Assembly: GCA_001455915.2 (NCBI GenBank) | Contig: LNDK02000051.1 | Span: forward strand, 136,749 to 200,748 | DNA: 64,000 bases | Reading direction: 5' to 3' | From: Samsoniella hepiali | Taxonomy: Eukaryota > Ascomycota > Sordariomycetes > Hypocreales > Cordycipitaceae | Part shown: positions 1 to 9,434 of the stretch, in pieces | Layout of the letters: each line of letters opens with the position of its first letter | How positions within the stretch are numbered: the first letter of the stretch is position 1 | Notes under the pieces: generated by a model | The model's input: only the letters and a program-made list of their open reading frames with translations | Database searches by the model: none | What the model was told of the DNA's origin: nothing | Position numbers and translations under genes: made by a program

Positions 1-1003
1 GGCGCGTCGCTCGACAGCGTCACCGACACCGACAAATTGCAATACGCCGCCATCGAAAAAGTCCACATCGACAAAATGAAACGCATACGCAAGTCTCTCC
101 GAGCCATCAAGATCCCGACGATAAAAAAGGACGTGCTCGACGGCCTGTCCATATCTCTAGGCCCAGCGCTTGATGTTGGCCGCGACGACGCATCGCCCTC
201 ACGCATCGCTGATACCTTCTTCGCGCCTTGCGACTGGCCGCTTGACGTCCTTGAGGGCCGGACCTGGAACGAAAGAGGATGCTGGCACAATCTGGACCAA
301 GTCAGGTCCGATCCGGCCATTTTACTCCAGTTTCCCATGTCGAAAATGAGTTGGTACGAAGAGTGCCTCTACCGACTGTCGCACTTTGTGCCAGGCCTGT
401 GGGACTTTTATAGGTATGTGCAAGTCTACTATTTTCTTAGACGCCACACAACCGTCACTAACAGTTTCCAGTGATCAGATGTCAATCAAGGAGAAGCTCG
501 GCTTGTCCCTCCCATATCGTATGTTCCAGGAGCGCCCGTCCATCATGCACTACCACGAATACTGCGGCATGTGGGCAATGTTTCCCCCACTAGAGACTGA
601 GCTGCCACATGTGTCCTGCTTCGTTCTCGACTCGGGTGTTCCCAAGGACGACGTCATCCTGCTCTCCGAGGCCGAGGCCGCCGTCGCTCTTGTCAAGTAC
701 CAGCTGCAGCAGGGCACCTTTACCAACCACCACACAAAACCCGCACTGATCGCCACCTTGCTGAGGAACCAGACGGCCCGCCTGACCCAGGCCTACTTTG
801 ACGGCAAGCAAAACAAGCTTGTCCTGCGCCAGTCGCGGACCCTGGACTTGTCGGGCCCCGAGCCTAGCCCGGACGCCTGGACGCTGCTGCGCTGGATCGC
901 CAGTCAGCCTGTTGGGGAGACTCGCTACAGCGCGGCTGAAGTCAATCCGACTCACGCGCGTAGGCCTGATCCCACCAATCTTGCGCCTGGAGTCTTGGTA
1001 TAG
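1..1003 (+). CDS. Conserved fungal protein of unknown function, 5' truncated by window edge
   Basis: The frame is open from base 1, so the true start lies outside the window; at least 314 residues are encoded here. Exon one runs to 413. An intron is predicted at 414-471 (GTATGT donor, CACTAAC branch site, CCAG acceptor, 58 nt), and the second exon is 472-1003, ending in TAG. Splicing joins ...LWDFY to SDQMSIKEKLG... in frame, which removes the need for the two overlapping open frames seen in the raw sequence. The C-terminal half carries a stretch around LLRNQTARLTQAYFDG followed by RTLDL, which resembles uncharacterised fungal proteins, but I do not recognise a named domain. No signal peptide or membrane segment is visible in this part. 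Confidence 0.7.
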
Positions 1004-1396
1004 CCACAGTCTCCTCTCTCGCCCTCAATGTTGTACTAATAGAATTTGAATAACAAGAAAGAGAAGAAGAACAGCAATCGTGTGAAATTAGAATTGCAAA
1101 ATTTAGATATCATTCGCTCACGTTAAGTTTTGGCATGAAACGGCTGTTGAAAGTTTGCAGGTAACCCGCGTCTTGCTGCAAGTGTAACGGCTTGGCTGTC
1201 GCCCATTTACGAACTAATAAACTAAACGACCGGTTTACGACGGATGTCCCGCACCCAAACACCACAGTGAGTGGGGCGACAGGGCTCTGCAAATATTTAT
1301 AACTCCGTAACGCCCTCTGCAGCTTGGCTGTCCCGCCACTTGCCATTTTCTGGGTCTGACTGCGACCGAATAGCGTTTTCGTTCAACACCACAGCC
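1004..1396. other. Intergenic region
   Basis: This 393-bp interval lies between two genes read in the same direction. It should hold the terminator of the first and the promoter of the second. I see AT-rich stretches around 1050-1110 but no convincing motif or RNA gene. Confidence 0.5.
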
Positions 1397-2275
1397 ATGA
1401 ATCCTCGGCACCAAGAGCTCTTCAAAACCCTCATTGAGCTTTATATTCTTCAAATACAGCTCGGAAATATTCCGGCAACCTGGCTGAAGATTCCCGAGGA
1501 TCCCGTCTTCAACAGAGATGCCGCTTTACAGGCTGGCTATACAGAGGAGGCCGTGAACGTCATGGCAGCCATGCCATATTTGAGCCGCGAGGGCAGCGGG
1601 TTTGAGATTTTCCCTAGCACTTGTGTAGAGCGCTACGTCGACGATCCACACAAGGATGTGGTCTCTTACGAAGGTCTCCGCGAACTCGATACAAATCCAG
1701 ATGAGGAGGTCTACCTGCCGCCCAGCTTCCTCAAGATCACGAATCAAAATGTCTACGGACACACGTTCTTATATGACGCCGACACAGGTACGAGGCAGAC
1801 ATGTTCGTGTTGGGGCAATTCGGTTCTAACTGCCTATACAGGGCTTGTACGAGAATGGCGGCCGTTTTATGATGGCATCGACATGGACAACCAGGATTTT
1901 GATTCGCTCGCAGCCAGACCTCCCGCAGAAGCGTTTCGGGAATGGATCAACAGCTACCGGCGGCTTAAAATCTTCAGATACAGTGACATAGACGTATGCT
2001 GGCAGCCAGACACGTCGTTCCTCACACGCCCGCCCGTCGTTGTAGAGGCGGAAGAAAACCTTCGGCAAGCGGAGCTGAAAATTCGAAACCTGTACCTACA
2101 GAATGGCTGGGATGCCAACTCAAAGGAACAAGACGCTTTCAATTTGCAAACCTTTCTCGAGCAGCGCGACGCACACAAGGAGCAAGTCATCGACCCTCTG
2201 CGCGAAAAGATATCTGAAGCGTATAAGATAGCCGACGAGCAGAAGCGCCAGGAAGAGCTGCGAAGGGTCCCGTGA
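1397..2275 (+). CDS. Hypothetical fungal protein with charged C-terminal helix
   Basis: I start at the ATG at 1397 (MNPRHQELF, context CAGCCATGA). The open frame extends further upstream, but that part looks like leader sequence. An in-frame 54-nt intron is likely at 1788-1841 (GTACGA donor, TTCTAAC branch, ACAG acceptor); splicing gives DADTGLVREWRPFYDG and a 274-residue protein. The middle block (YLPPSFLKIT ... LYDADTG ... PFYDG ... FREWINSYRRL) has the general layout of fungal SMI1/KNR4-like or related proteins, but that is a weak resemblance. The last 70 residues are rich in Glu, Lys, Arg and Gln and probably form a long helix. There is no signal peptide. Function is unknown. Confidence 0.7.
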   Translation: MNPRHQELFKTLIELYILQIQLGNIPATWLKIPEDPVFNRDAALQAGYTEEAVNVMAAMPYLSREGSGFEIFPSTCVERYVDDPHKDVVSYEGLRELDTNPDEEVYLPPSFLKITNQNVYGHTFLYDADTGTRQTCSCWGNSVLTAYTGLVREWRPFYDGIDMDNQDFDSLAARPPAEAFREWINSYRRLKIFRYSDIDVCWQPDTSFLTRPPVVVEAEENLRQAELKIRNLYLQNGWDANSKEQDAFNLQTFLEQRDAHKEQVIDPLREKISEAYKIADEQKRQEELRRVP

Positions 2276-2992
2276 GCGGATTGTTCGTGTAGATACGCGA
2301 GTGTATACCAGACTCCTTGCGCTACAAATCTGACTTCGGCTTCCTGCATCAAGCTCTCAGCTATTCTCCCCTTACCAGAGTAACGCTCGTAGCTGTTCCA
2401 TGTATCAGAATACATATTGGTCAAAGTCTAAGGCAGTTATATCGGTTACCTAGCCGTTATTCATTATTTAGTCCCACACCTTGGTCCATAGCCTTCTTTA
2501 GCACTAGTAATTACCAAGACTTTTCTTTATTAAGTAAAAACGAGGCTCTTCAGCGTCTCGGTTGATTGAACCATGCTCGCAATCTGCAACAGCCTGAGCC
2601 CGCAGTGGAAGACGTACAAAGCATTGAAACAGGACGAAGCTGGTTTGCCCCAGATCCCAAGGCGGGCGTATGGATTATGGTGCGGTTCTGGCTTTCAGCA
2701 TTGAGCGCGACCGTGGCCACCCATCTGATTTCAGAATAGGGCACTCTCAACTTGATCAAAAGCTGCTTTCCGCTCGCTGCTAGTATCCTGGGTCTCTTGG
2801 GAATGTATGAAAATAAATAAATAAACTAGCGATACTATTATGTTATAAAAAAAGCTCGCGAGATATATATGCTCATTCTTTAGGAAACGTGTGAAAGTAG
2901 CTGAGGCCTTTGCGGTAATACAGGCACCGTAAGTACACAACTACACAGAGCGGTGTCATGAATTTGGCGTGGAAAACGATAATGATATTTAT
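2276..2992. other. Intergenic region between converging genes
   Basis: This 717-bp interval separates the 3' ends of two converging genes. It is fairly AT-rich, especially around 2810-2880. I see no coding signal on either strand. Confidence 0.5.
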
Positions 2993-3597
2993 TTATTGTA
3001 GTACGAAGATGTCTTCAATAACACCTTGGGCGTGCATGAGCACGATGCTTGGCTCTATGCCGTACAACTTCCACTCTGCTCCCACTCTTTGGTAGTAGTG
3101 CTTCAAATAACCCTGAGACAGCCAGCATTTCATTTCGCCATCTGGCAGAACTCGCTGGTGACTGGCCATAATCTGCCACTCGCCACAGACGACTGCGATT
3201 TCGTTTTTCTTTGCCGGGACTGCCTCGAACAGGACATTTCCAAGGAAATGTTGGGTAGCGACTAATGACTTTAGCAATGAACTTTGGAAGTTTCTTTATA
3301 AGAGTTTCTGTCTTACGTTTCGGATTTCCTAGCAATTGAGGGCTACTAATCATAGCAATAAACTCATCCTTCGGCATTCTCTGGCTGCTCATCCCCATGT
3401 TCAGCTTGTCATAGGAGATCCACATCTCTTCGGCACAAATGGACGTCAAAAGGGCCCAATCCTAGTATTATTAACACATTGGTATAATGAAATCATGCTA
3501 GAAGAAAGGACGCTCATACTTTGGTATCGTAAGCCTTTGACCAGATAAATGATAGTCGCCGGAGGCTAGGCTCAGCTTGAAGGAGGTCGGATGCCAT
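2993..3597 (-). CDS. Scytalone-dehydratase-like (SnoaL-fold) polyketide dehydratase
   Basis: Three exons on the minus strand, 3597-3520, 3461-3317 and 3261-2993, give a 163-residue protein, close to the usual size of scytalone dehydratases. Introns are 3462-3519 (GTATGA...CTAG) and 3262-3316 (GTAAGA...TTAG). Family landmarks are visible: AYDTKDW (the Tyr-Asp pair), ISYDK (second Tyr), LGNP...ATQHFLG (first catalytic His), SHQRV (second His) and the C-terminal block EWKLYGIEPSI. The Ser/Asn pair that binds substrate in true scytalone dehydratase lies in GYLKHYYQ here and does not look conserved, so the substrate probably differs. Such proteins act as dehydratases in fungal anthraquinone and naphthol polyketide pathways. 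It is divergent from the ABM gene at 4088 and shares its upstream region. Confidence 0.85.
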
Positions 3598-4087
3598 GGC
3601 TGTGAGACTCTTGAGACCAATGAAAACAACCAGCTTCGGTTGTGAGCCTTCTCAGTCGCACGCTGGGAAACATAAGCCGTTGGCTAGATAATTTATATAT
3701 AAATTGCGAGGATTGAGTGCTGGCGGGTTGGCTGTGTATTGGTGTCGGAGCTGCCTTGATGCCGGGAGTGTCGGGACTTTGCGGATGCCGCGACCGTGTT
3801 AATGTCGTGATCGGGTTGATGTCGGGACCGAATAATGGTGTCGAGACCGAGTTCTATCGTCGGAACCGAGTTCTGGTGTCGGGATCGAGTCTCATGCCGA
3901 GACCGAGTTGGTGCGAGCTTTCTTTGGGGCCTCTTGTAAACCGGGACTCTACTTGTTGGCGGGCATTGGCAATTCAGAGTTTACCTATAAAAGCATGGAG
4001 AGTGTTTACAATCATTTGTTTGACACTTGCGCAATCCGATTCACCCAGTACTTTATCTCTAACAGACCTCGACAACTCCTCCGCAAA
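3598..4087. promoter_or_regulatory. Shared divergent upstream region with short tandem repeats
   Basis: This 490-bp region lies between the divergent dehydratase-like and ABM genes and presumably holds both promoters. A strong TATA-like tract occurs at about 3691-3703 (ATTTATATATAAAT). A second, CCTATAAAAGC, sits at about 3984-3994, roughly 95 bp before the ABM start, and would suit that gene. Between them is an imperfect short repeat array, listed separately. Promoter function is inferred from position only. Confidence 0.45.
3735..3928. repeat. Imperfect tandem repeat with GTCGGGACCGAGT core
   Basis: About eight degenerate units built on (T/A)TG(G/T)TGTCGGGACCGAGT recur every 20-26 bases. 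Visible copies include TGTCGGGACTTTG, TGTCGTGATCGGG, TGTCGGGACCGAAT, TGTCGAGACCGAG, GTCGGAACCGAG, TGTCGGGATCGAG and TGCCGAGACCGAG. The units are directly oriented. They sit within the divergent region between the dehydratase-like and ABM genes. Confidence 0.75.
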
Positions 4088-4495
4088 ATGACGACTCAGG
4101 CTACAGTGCAACCAAACATCTTGCGCGACATCGATCCACAAACGCCATTCCTCCAGCAACTTCAAGATAACAACGAATCCGGTCCCATTACACTTGTTAA
4201 CACATTTGTAATTCCCAGTGGCGAAATGCCCAACGTGATTGAGCTGTGGCGCAAGGAGGCTTCGATCATGCAAGCAACCCCGGGGTTCATCTCGACTCAG
4301 CTGCATCGGGGTACCGGATCTAGCAACGTTCTCGTCAATGTTGCTATTTGGGAATCGGCCGCCGCACTCCGTGAGGGGTTCGAGAACAAGGTTTTTCAGG
4401 CTGCCCTGATGCAGTACCCCCCGGGGACTGTTGCATATCCACATGTTCTTCAAAGGGTTGCCGTTGACAACATTTGCACGGCTCACTATGAATAG
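4088..4495 (+). CDS. Antibiotic biosynthesis monooxygenase (ABM) domain protein
   Basis: A single exon encodes 135 residues, starting at ATG 4088 (context GCAAAATGA). After an N-terminal extension of about 35 residues, the sequence follows the ABM ferredoxin-like fold: ITLVNTFVIPSGEM (first strand), a helix with ELWRKEASIMQATPGF, a strand ISTQLHRG, then LVNVAIWESAAALREGF. ABM enzymes are small cofactor-free monooxygenases or related dimeric barrel proteins that act on polyketide intermediates such as anthrones. It lies head-to-head with the dehydratase-like gene and tail-to-tail with the DUF1772 gene, which supports a shared polyketide-tailoring role. The substrate cannot be told from sequence. 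Confidence 0.85.
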   Translation: MTTQATVQPNILRDIDPQTPFLQQLQDNNESGPITLVNTFVIPSGEMPNVIELWRKEASIMQATPGFISTQLHRGTGSSNVLVNVAIWESAAALREGFENKVFQAALMQYPPGTVAYPHVLQRVAVDNICTAHYE

Positions 4496-4914
4496 GCTTG
4501 CTGAGCAGGATTGGGGGCTCTCTTCTGTTCCCGATGTATTTTGTGGTGTTTTGAGGAAACCGGTATTTTATTATGTATTTTCCTGATTTTCGGTCTCACA
4601 CAAGCTGTTTTCTCTGGAAACCCCGTCTGTTGAAGAGACTATCTAACCTGACAGCCTACGACTTCGTCCTGGTTCCTTTAGAGGTTGTCTCTCAAGACAC
4701 GTACATAGAGCAACAGAAAATTTGGTTACACATTCCTTGGTGCACCTGGTAAAATTGGTGACGGTGGGGGTGTGAATGATAGAGCAATGTGTCGCGGAAT
4801 ATGGCTGGCGGGCTCGGAATGCGTTCCGAAAGACAACTGGCATACTTACAGGGCTCAAAGCGCGAGACTACCGACGAGGTAACACCATTGCAATGCTATA
4901 CTATAAACTCATGA
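4496..4914. other. Intergenic region between converging genes
   Basis: This 419-bp interval separates the 3' ends of the ABM and DUF1772 genes. I see no coding or RNA signal in it. Confidence 0.5.
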
Positions 4915-5443
4915 CTAATTGAATAAAGCTCTGAGCCCTACTGCTGCAGCAGTCAATGGCAACACGCTTCTCGCCAGGTTTAAATATCCCCACTTGCGAA
5001 TCAAGTCCGAAACTTGTGCCTGTCTAAGCGGCGATGTACCCGTAGCCGAACCGATCAAAGCCGCATTCGTCGATCCCATGAACATCAGGGTGAAAGGAAC
5101 AATAGACACAACTAAACCGGCAGCGATAAGATAGTCTTTTGAGTTTTTCTGGCCTTCGCTGGCCCACGCAGCGTACACATACGAAAGAGCCGAACCGACG
5201 GCGACCTTGGGCATCAATGCCATGCCTCGAAGGAATAGGCCATGCCAAATCTGCGACGAGGATTGTGGGATGGCCCGTGCTGTAGGTATACCAATCAAAG
5301 TAAGCGACGCGATGGCACCTAGGGTGACGCGTTAGTAAATTCCTTTGCGCCGGTATATTGTGCATGGTCTCACCGGATGTCCAGGCGGAGGTCAGGATGC
5401 CTGCTGTAGCAGGCAACGGGGCGAAATTGAACGACTCTGACAT
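4915..5443 (-). CDS. DUF1772 membrane protein, anthrone-oxygenase-like
   Basis: Two exons on the minus strand, 5443-5374 and 5318-4915, are joined across a 55-nt intron (GTGAGA donor, TTACTAAC branch, CTAG acceptor) and encode 157 residues. I chose MSESFNF as the start; an ATG five codons upstream is possible. The protein has about four hydrophobic helices: one near the N-terminus (ILTSAWTSGAIASLTLIGIP), one around VAVGSALSYVYAAWA, one in LIAAGLVVSIVPFTLMFMG, and one at the C-terminus (LARSVLPLTAAAVGLRALF). The NLARSVLP block and the Asn after MGST are typical of the DUF1772 family. Fungal members oxidise emodin anthrone to emodin. Its position next to dehydratase-like and ABM genes fits that chemistry. 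The exact substrate is inference. Confidence 0.85.
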
Positions 5444-6367
5444 AATTTCGGCGATCAAGTTTTTATTACCCTCCTTTTCAGCGGCTGTCTACCAGCCCAT
5501 TTATATTCTTTTCCCGCCTTGCATGTGGTATGAGAAGTCCATAGGTGGGGTTTACATTGTGCTCAGCTCCGGAGCACGCGTTTTAGTGTACTGTGTACTA
5601 AACGTCAGGGCGACTTCAACAGGTCCCTTCCAATCGCAAGGAAAAGTCCCACACGGTCGAGGCTGCCCTCACTTTGTCGCATCCTCCCGGTGCGGCTCAA
5701 TAGCCGCGTCGACAGTCCCTCGTTGTCCGTTCGGTCGCGCGCACGAAGTCGGTCCCGTCGATTCGGTCCCGTTGATGGGTTCGGACGAAGTCGGACGAAG
5801 TCGGACCCGTTGGTCCCGTTAAAAATAGGAATTCCACTAGTAGGAATCTCGATTGGAATTTAGTTGATTGGTCCTTTAGTGCCAGAAAAGCTTGTTTATG
5901 GGGCCCATCGGACAATGCGCCGTTGCGAGTGCGCGACCGAACGGAAGGCGGCCAAGGTGCTGTACCAGAAATGGAATGAGATGTGCATGACTAGTGGCCG
6001 TCCGATCAGCTCATTGTGGCATTCTTCTGTCCTATCGCATCCCAGAGCTTCGTACCAGCTCCAGAAAGACCACAGCACAATACAACCTTATTTCGCTACC
6101 ACTGCCTACGGTTGCCTCATGAGTCCGTGCCATGCTGCTAACAAGTCTAACAAGGCACCGCCGTTGTCAGCTTCTCCATGCAGCAAGTGGAGCCTCTGCC
6201 CATAATCCATCGCTTTCGGCATACCCGCAATGCCGATTTAAGGGGTGACGTACCGATATGGATGGCCACTAGCAATACTAGTACAACCGTCGGCCACATA
6301 AAACCCAAGGAAGCGCTCACATTCTACCTAGCCGGTTCGGCAGCAAAAGCTTCCACAGCTCACTTCA
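5444..6367. other. Divergent upstream region with GC-rich short repeats
   Basis: This 924-bp interval separates the divergent DUF1772 and cytochrome b5 reductase genes and should hold both promoters. Between about 5720 and 5820 there are short direct repeats of GAAGTCGGAC and TCGGTCCCGT, similar in composition to the array at 3735-3928. No coding signal is convincing. Confidence 0.5.
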
Positions 6368-7436
6368 ATGGCAACGCGAACTGTCGACCTCCTCTACACT
6401 TCCGCTTTAACTTGCTCGACTATGGTCTCAACAGTAACCCCCCGCAAGCTTGGTATCCTAGTCGGTTGCTTTGCAGGCGCAAGCATGGCGATTGCCGTTG
6501 GGACAAGAAAGTTCAGCACAAGCGCCCGACTGGATTCGGCATCAGCACCACGCAAAACGTTCAGTGGCGTATTTGCACTGTGCTCGCTTCCCTTGGAAGC
6601 ATCCGACCTCGTTTCTCAGGACACCAAGAGACTGCGATTTCGACTGCCAGAGTCAAGTGAAGTTAGCGGTTTGCCTCTTACATGTGAGCGCATTAGTACT
6701 CATACACTGCTTGGTACTCATTCTAATGACCTGCGATATAGCTGCGCTTCTGACTTTGTCCTGGCCTGCTGGTCATTGGTTCCCCGTCATTCGCCCATAC
6801 ACACCCATTAGCCGCTCCGGTGAGTGATTACATCACGTTGCACGACTTGCATTTCATGGCAGACACGTCACTAACCTCATTTGCTCAGATACACCGGGAA
6901 TCGTTGAGCTTTTAGTCAAACGATACCCGAAAGGCAAAGCGAGTACACACATCCATTCTCTCGCGCCGGGTCAATCTCTATTCTTCCTCGCCACTGTCAA
7001 AGGACCTCAATGGAAAGCAAACGCCGTTCCTCACGTGCTGCTCATTGCAGGCGGTGCAGGAATTACCCCCTGCTACCAGCTGGCTCAGGGAATCCTCGAG
7101 AACCGTGATGATCAAACCGCGGTCACGCTTGTCTATGGTGCAAACCGTGACCAGGACGTGCTACTCAAGGAGGAGATGACGGCCTGGCAAGAACGGTTCC
7201 CCGGAAGGTTCAAAGTTGTCCATGCTGTGAGCCATCCGGAAGAGGGGTCGAAGTACGAAAAGGGATACGTCACAGGCAACTTACTGCGGAGGGCTGTGTC
7301 TGATGGCATGCAGTCCAAGACTAATGTCTATGTTTGCGGCCCGCCAGCCATGGAAAAAAGTTTGGTCGGAGACCGCTCGTCGCCTGGCATTTTACAAGAA
7401 GTTGGGTTCCTGAAAGATCAAATCAAGACTTTCTAG
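6368..7436 (+). CDS. NADH-cytochrome b5 reductase, MCR1-like
   Basis: Three exons, 6368-6683, 6742-6819 and 6889-7436, encode 313 residues. Introns are 6684-6741 (GTGAGC...ATAG) and 6820-6888 (GTGAGT, CACTAAC branch, TCAG). The N-terminus has a hydrophobic segment (LGILVGCFAGASMAIAVG) followed by basic residues, as in mitochondrial-membrane b5 reductases. FAD-binding is shown by RPYTPIS and by STHIHSLAPGQ. The NADH half shows LLIAGGAGITPCYQL, TLVYGANRDQD and YVCGPPAM, ending with LQEVGFLKDQIKTF, a typical end for this family. Length is normal. Because it sits beside polyketide-tailoring genes it might deliver electrons to a cluster oxygenase, but it could equally be an extra copy of the housekeeping enzyme. 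Confidence 0.9.
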
Positions 7437-8633
7437 AGGGTAGTGGTGAGCAGCGCGTGGAACCAGTCCACGAAACTCACTGATTGATCAACATATTGAT
7501 GTGTGTTGGCGTCAACATCAAAGCACAGCTTAATCAATTACATAATTCACCAATAGACCACATTCTATCACTTCTTTTCTTGTCTCTCCGGTCGTGATGC
7601 TCTCCTTCCTTTGATTCGGTACAGCCTAGCGCCACAAAACGAAGCTAGTCTCTAGGGTAGGCCGCTCACGAAGACGTTTCATCCGCCCCAAAGTCGAGAT
7701 GTTGGGTAATTGTTGCCGGCGCAAAAAGTTTGATGACAGTACAAGTTAGATCTGGAGTCCAGAGCTAAGACAGGATGCTTGTTGGCCGGAATTCTTAAAA
7801 GTTTACAACTTCCGCAAACAGCGTCAAGTCCGCCGGAACGTCGCTCCATTCTTGCCTATCCTCCTCCACTGCCATTGGACAGTTTCGGCCGTTGTTAGTT
7901 CTATGGAGTAATATTTAGCGGGTAGCTAAGCTTTACATTTAGTGCTAAGAATCACCAGTAGTATGTATTTTACATGATAAAGACGGGGGGGCAATGTAGA
8001 TTCAGCATCAACTTAGGCCCAGCCTCCACTGGGAGCAATGCTTTATTAGTCTCACCATCACCTTTTGCGCCTTGGCGAATCGCAACACTCTCCGTAATAA
8101 ACCCTGCTGTGTCCATGTCGCCAGCTTTCCCTTTCCACGTCGCTCGCCGTAGTACCTCCGGTCACGGCAAAGAGGCCGCGGCAGATCATTGTCGAGGAAG
8201 CCTCCTTCCAGACCGGCCCGTCGGCGCGGCAGCAGGTCGCTCCTTACAAGCTCGCACAAGCTCGTGTCCCTTTCAAGGCGCTGACCTGCATGTGGCGGCA
8301 GGACACGAAAGTGGCCTTGCTCCTCGAGATTTTTAAAGCACCAGTGTTGAGAGACGTCGAAGACAACGTTCAACACAGCGCCGATGCCATCCAACGCATG
8401 CGCAGCCACACACGTGTGAATAAATATCCATCTGAAATTTGCTGTGGGCCGAAATCAGGGCTCATCTCCCTCAATTTAGTGCTGACGATGATGCTGACAG
8501 CTGAAGCGCTAGCTAAGCCTTACTTTTAGTGCTAAGAATCACCAACTTCGCAGTAGTATGTATTCTGCTAATTCCCCAGAAACGCGTTGGATCGCCCGTG
8601 TTTGGCTTCATCACCCATCTTCACCCTTCGACA
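7437..8633. other. Intergenic region with a direct repeat and a possible coding relic
   Basis: A direct repeat of about 50 bp occurs at 7923-7968 and 8511-8566. Between the copies, about 8185-8400 in the plus direction can be read as IVEEASFQTGPSARQQ...YKLAQARVPFKALTC...ALLLEIFKAPVLRDVEDNVQ across a GC-richer stretch. It looks like the remains of a coding sequence, but there is no start, I cannot assign a family, and it may be chance. The last part is the upstream region of the gene at 8634. Confidence 0.35.
7923..8566 (+). repeat. Direct repeat pair of about 50 bp flanking ~540 bp
   Basis: AGCTAAGCTTTACATTTAG followed by TGCTAAGAATCACCAGTAG at 7924-7962 recurs at 8511-8555 as AGCTAAGCCTTACTTTTAG, TGCTAAGAATCACCA and then CAGTAG, with a six-base insertion in the second copy. 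Both continue with TATGTATT. The second copy lies about 70 bp upstream of the sulfotransferase-like start, so the pair may be a duplicated promoter piece or the edges of a duplicated or inserted segment. Confidence 0.7.
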
Positions 8634-9434
8634 ATGCGCTTCTTCTCAAATACGGTCACTGTTGACCCAGCGGACCGAACGTCGCTGCAGGTGCTTGCGG
8701 CAGGCCTCCCACGATGCGCAACCAGCTCCATGCAAACCGCCTTTGATTCACAACACATTGGTCTAGCTCCGTGCATGCACTTTGCGCATGTTGCACCCAG
8801 TGCGCAGCGTGGCAATATCGTTTTGGCTGCTCTGCGGGAAAAAAACACGGAGCGGCGCCATAAGCTCCTCTACACACTATTCAACGGCTTTCCAGCAGCA
8901 GCCGACATGCCCGCGTGTATCTTCACGGATGATCTTCTGGACATGTATCCAGATGCCAAGATTGTGCTGAACAAGCGGCCTGGCGGTGGCCATAAATGGG
9001 TGCCGTCGATGCAGTTGCTGACGTTTGCTGCGTCGCCCGTATATCGTGCTGTCTGCTTCCTGTGGAAGACTGACCGCAATTTGGCCGCCATGTGGGACGA
9101 AATTGAGGTTGTGTACCAGAAGAAACTGGGGCTGACAGCGGACGAGCTCTGGACGGCAAAGCATTACGACGCGCATAATGCTTGGGTTCTTGCTGAGGCT
9201 GCTAAGCGTGGCCGCGACGTGTTGGAGTTTGAACCTCAAGATGGATGGGAGCCCTTGTGTACGCTTGTCGGAAAACCTACACCGCAGAACGAACCATTCC
9301 CCCACAGGAATGATGCATCAGAGGTTCGAATGATTGTCAACATTCTGTACACTCGAGGTGCAGTCTCGTGGCTGGCATTGGGTGGGGCTGTTTATGGTGT
9401 AGCAAAATGGCTTATATATGGCAAACTTTTTTAA
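8634..9434 (+). CDS. Sulfotransferase-fold P-loop protein (PF17784-type) with C-terminal anchor
   Basis: A single exon encodes 266 residues. I start at ATG 8634 (MRFFSNT, context CGACAATGC); the frame is open to 8529 but that stretch reads as leader. The modified P-loop is AAGLPRCATSSMQTAF, in place of the usual GxxRTGTxSL. Downstream family landmarks are DLLDMYPDAKIVLNKRP, W..HN..V and DGWEPLCTLVGK followed by FPHRND. A hydrophobic segment at the C-terminus (VSWLALGGAVYGVAKWLIYG) should anchor it in a membrane. Fungal members of this family are abundant and poorly characterised; sulfotransfer has not been shown for most. The Arg to Lys-Arg change near KIVLNKRPGG, where family members usually show RD, may affect cofactor binding. 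Confidence 0.8.
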   Translation: MRFFSNTVTVDPADRTSLQVLAAGLPRCATSSMQTAFDSQHIGLAPCMHFAHVAPSAQRGNIVLAALREKNTERRHKLLYTLFNGFPAAADMPACIFTDDLLDMYPDAKIVLNKRPGGGHKWVPSMQLLTFAASPVYRAVCFLWKTDRNLAAMWDEIEVVYQKKLGLTADELWTAKHYDAHNAWVLAEAAKRGRDVLEFEPQDGWEPLCTLVGKPTPQNEPFPHRNDASEVRMIVNILYTRGAVSWLALGGAVYGVAKWLIYGKLF

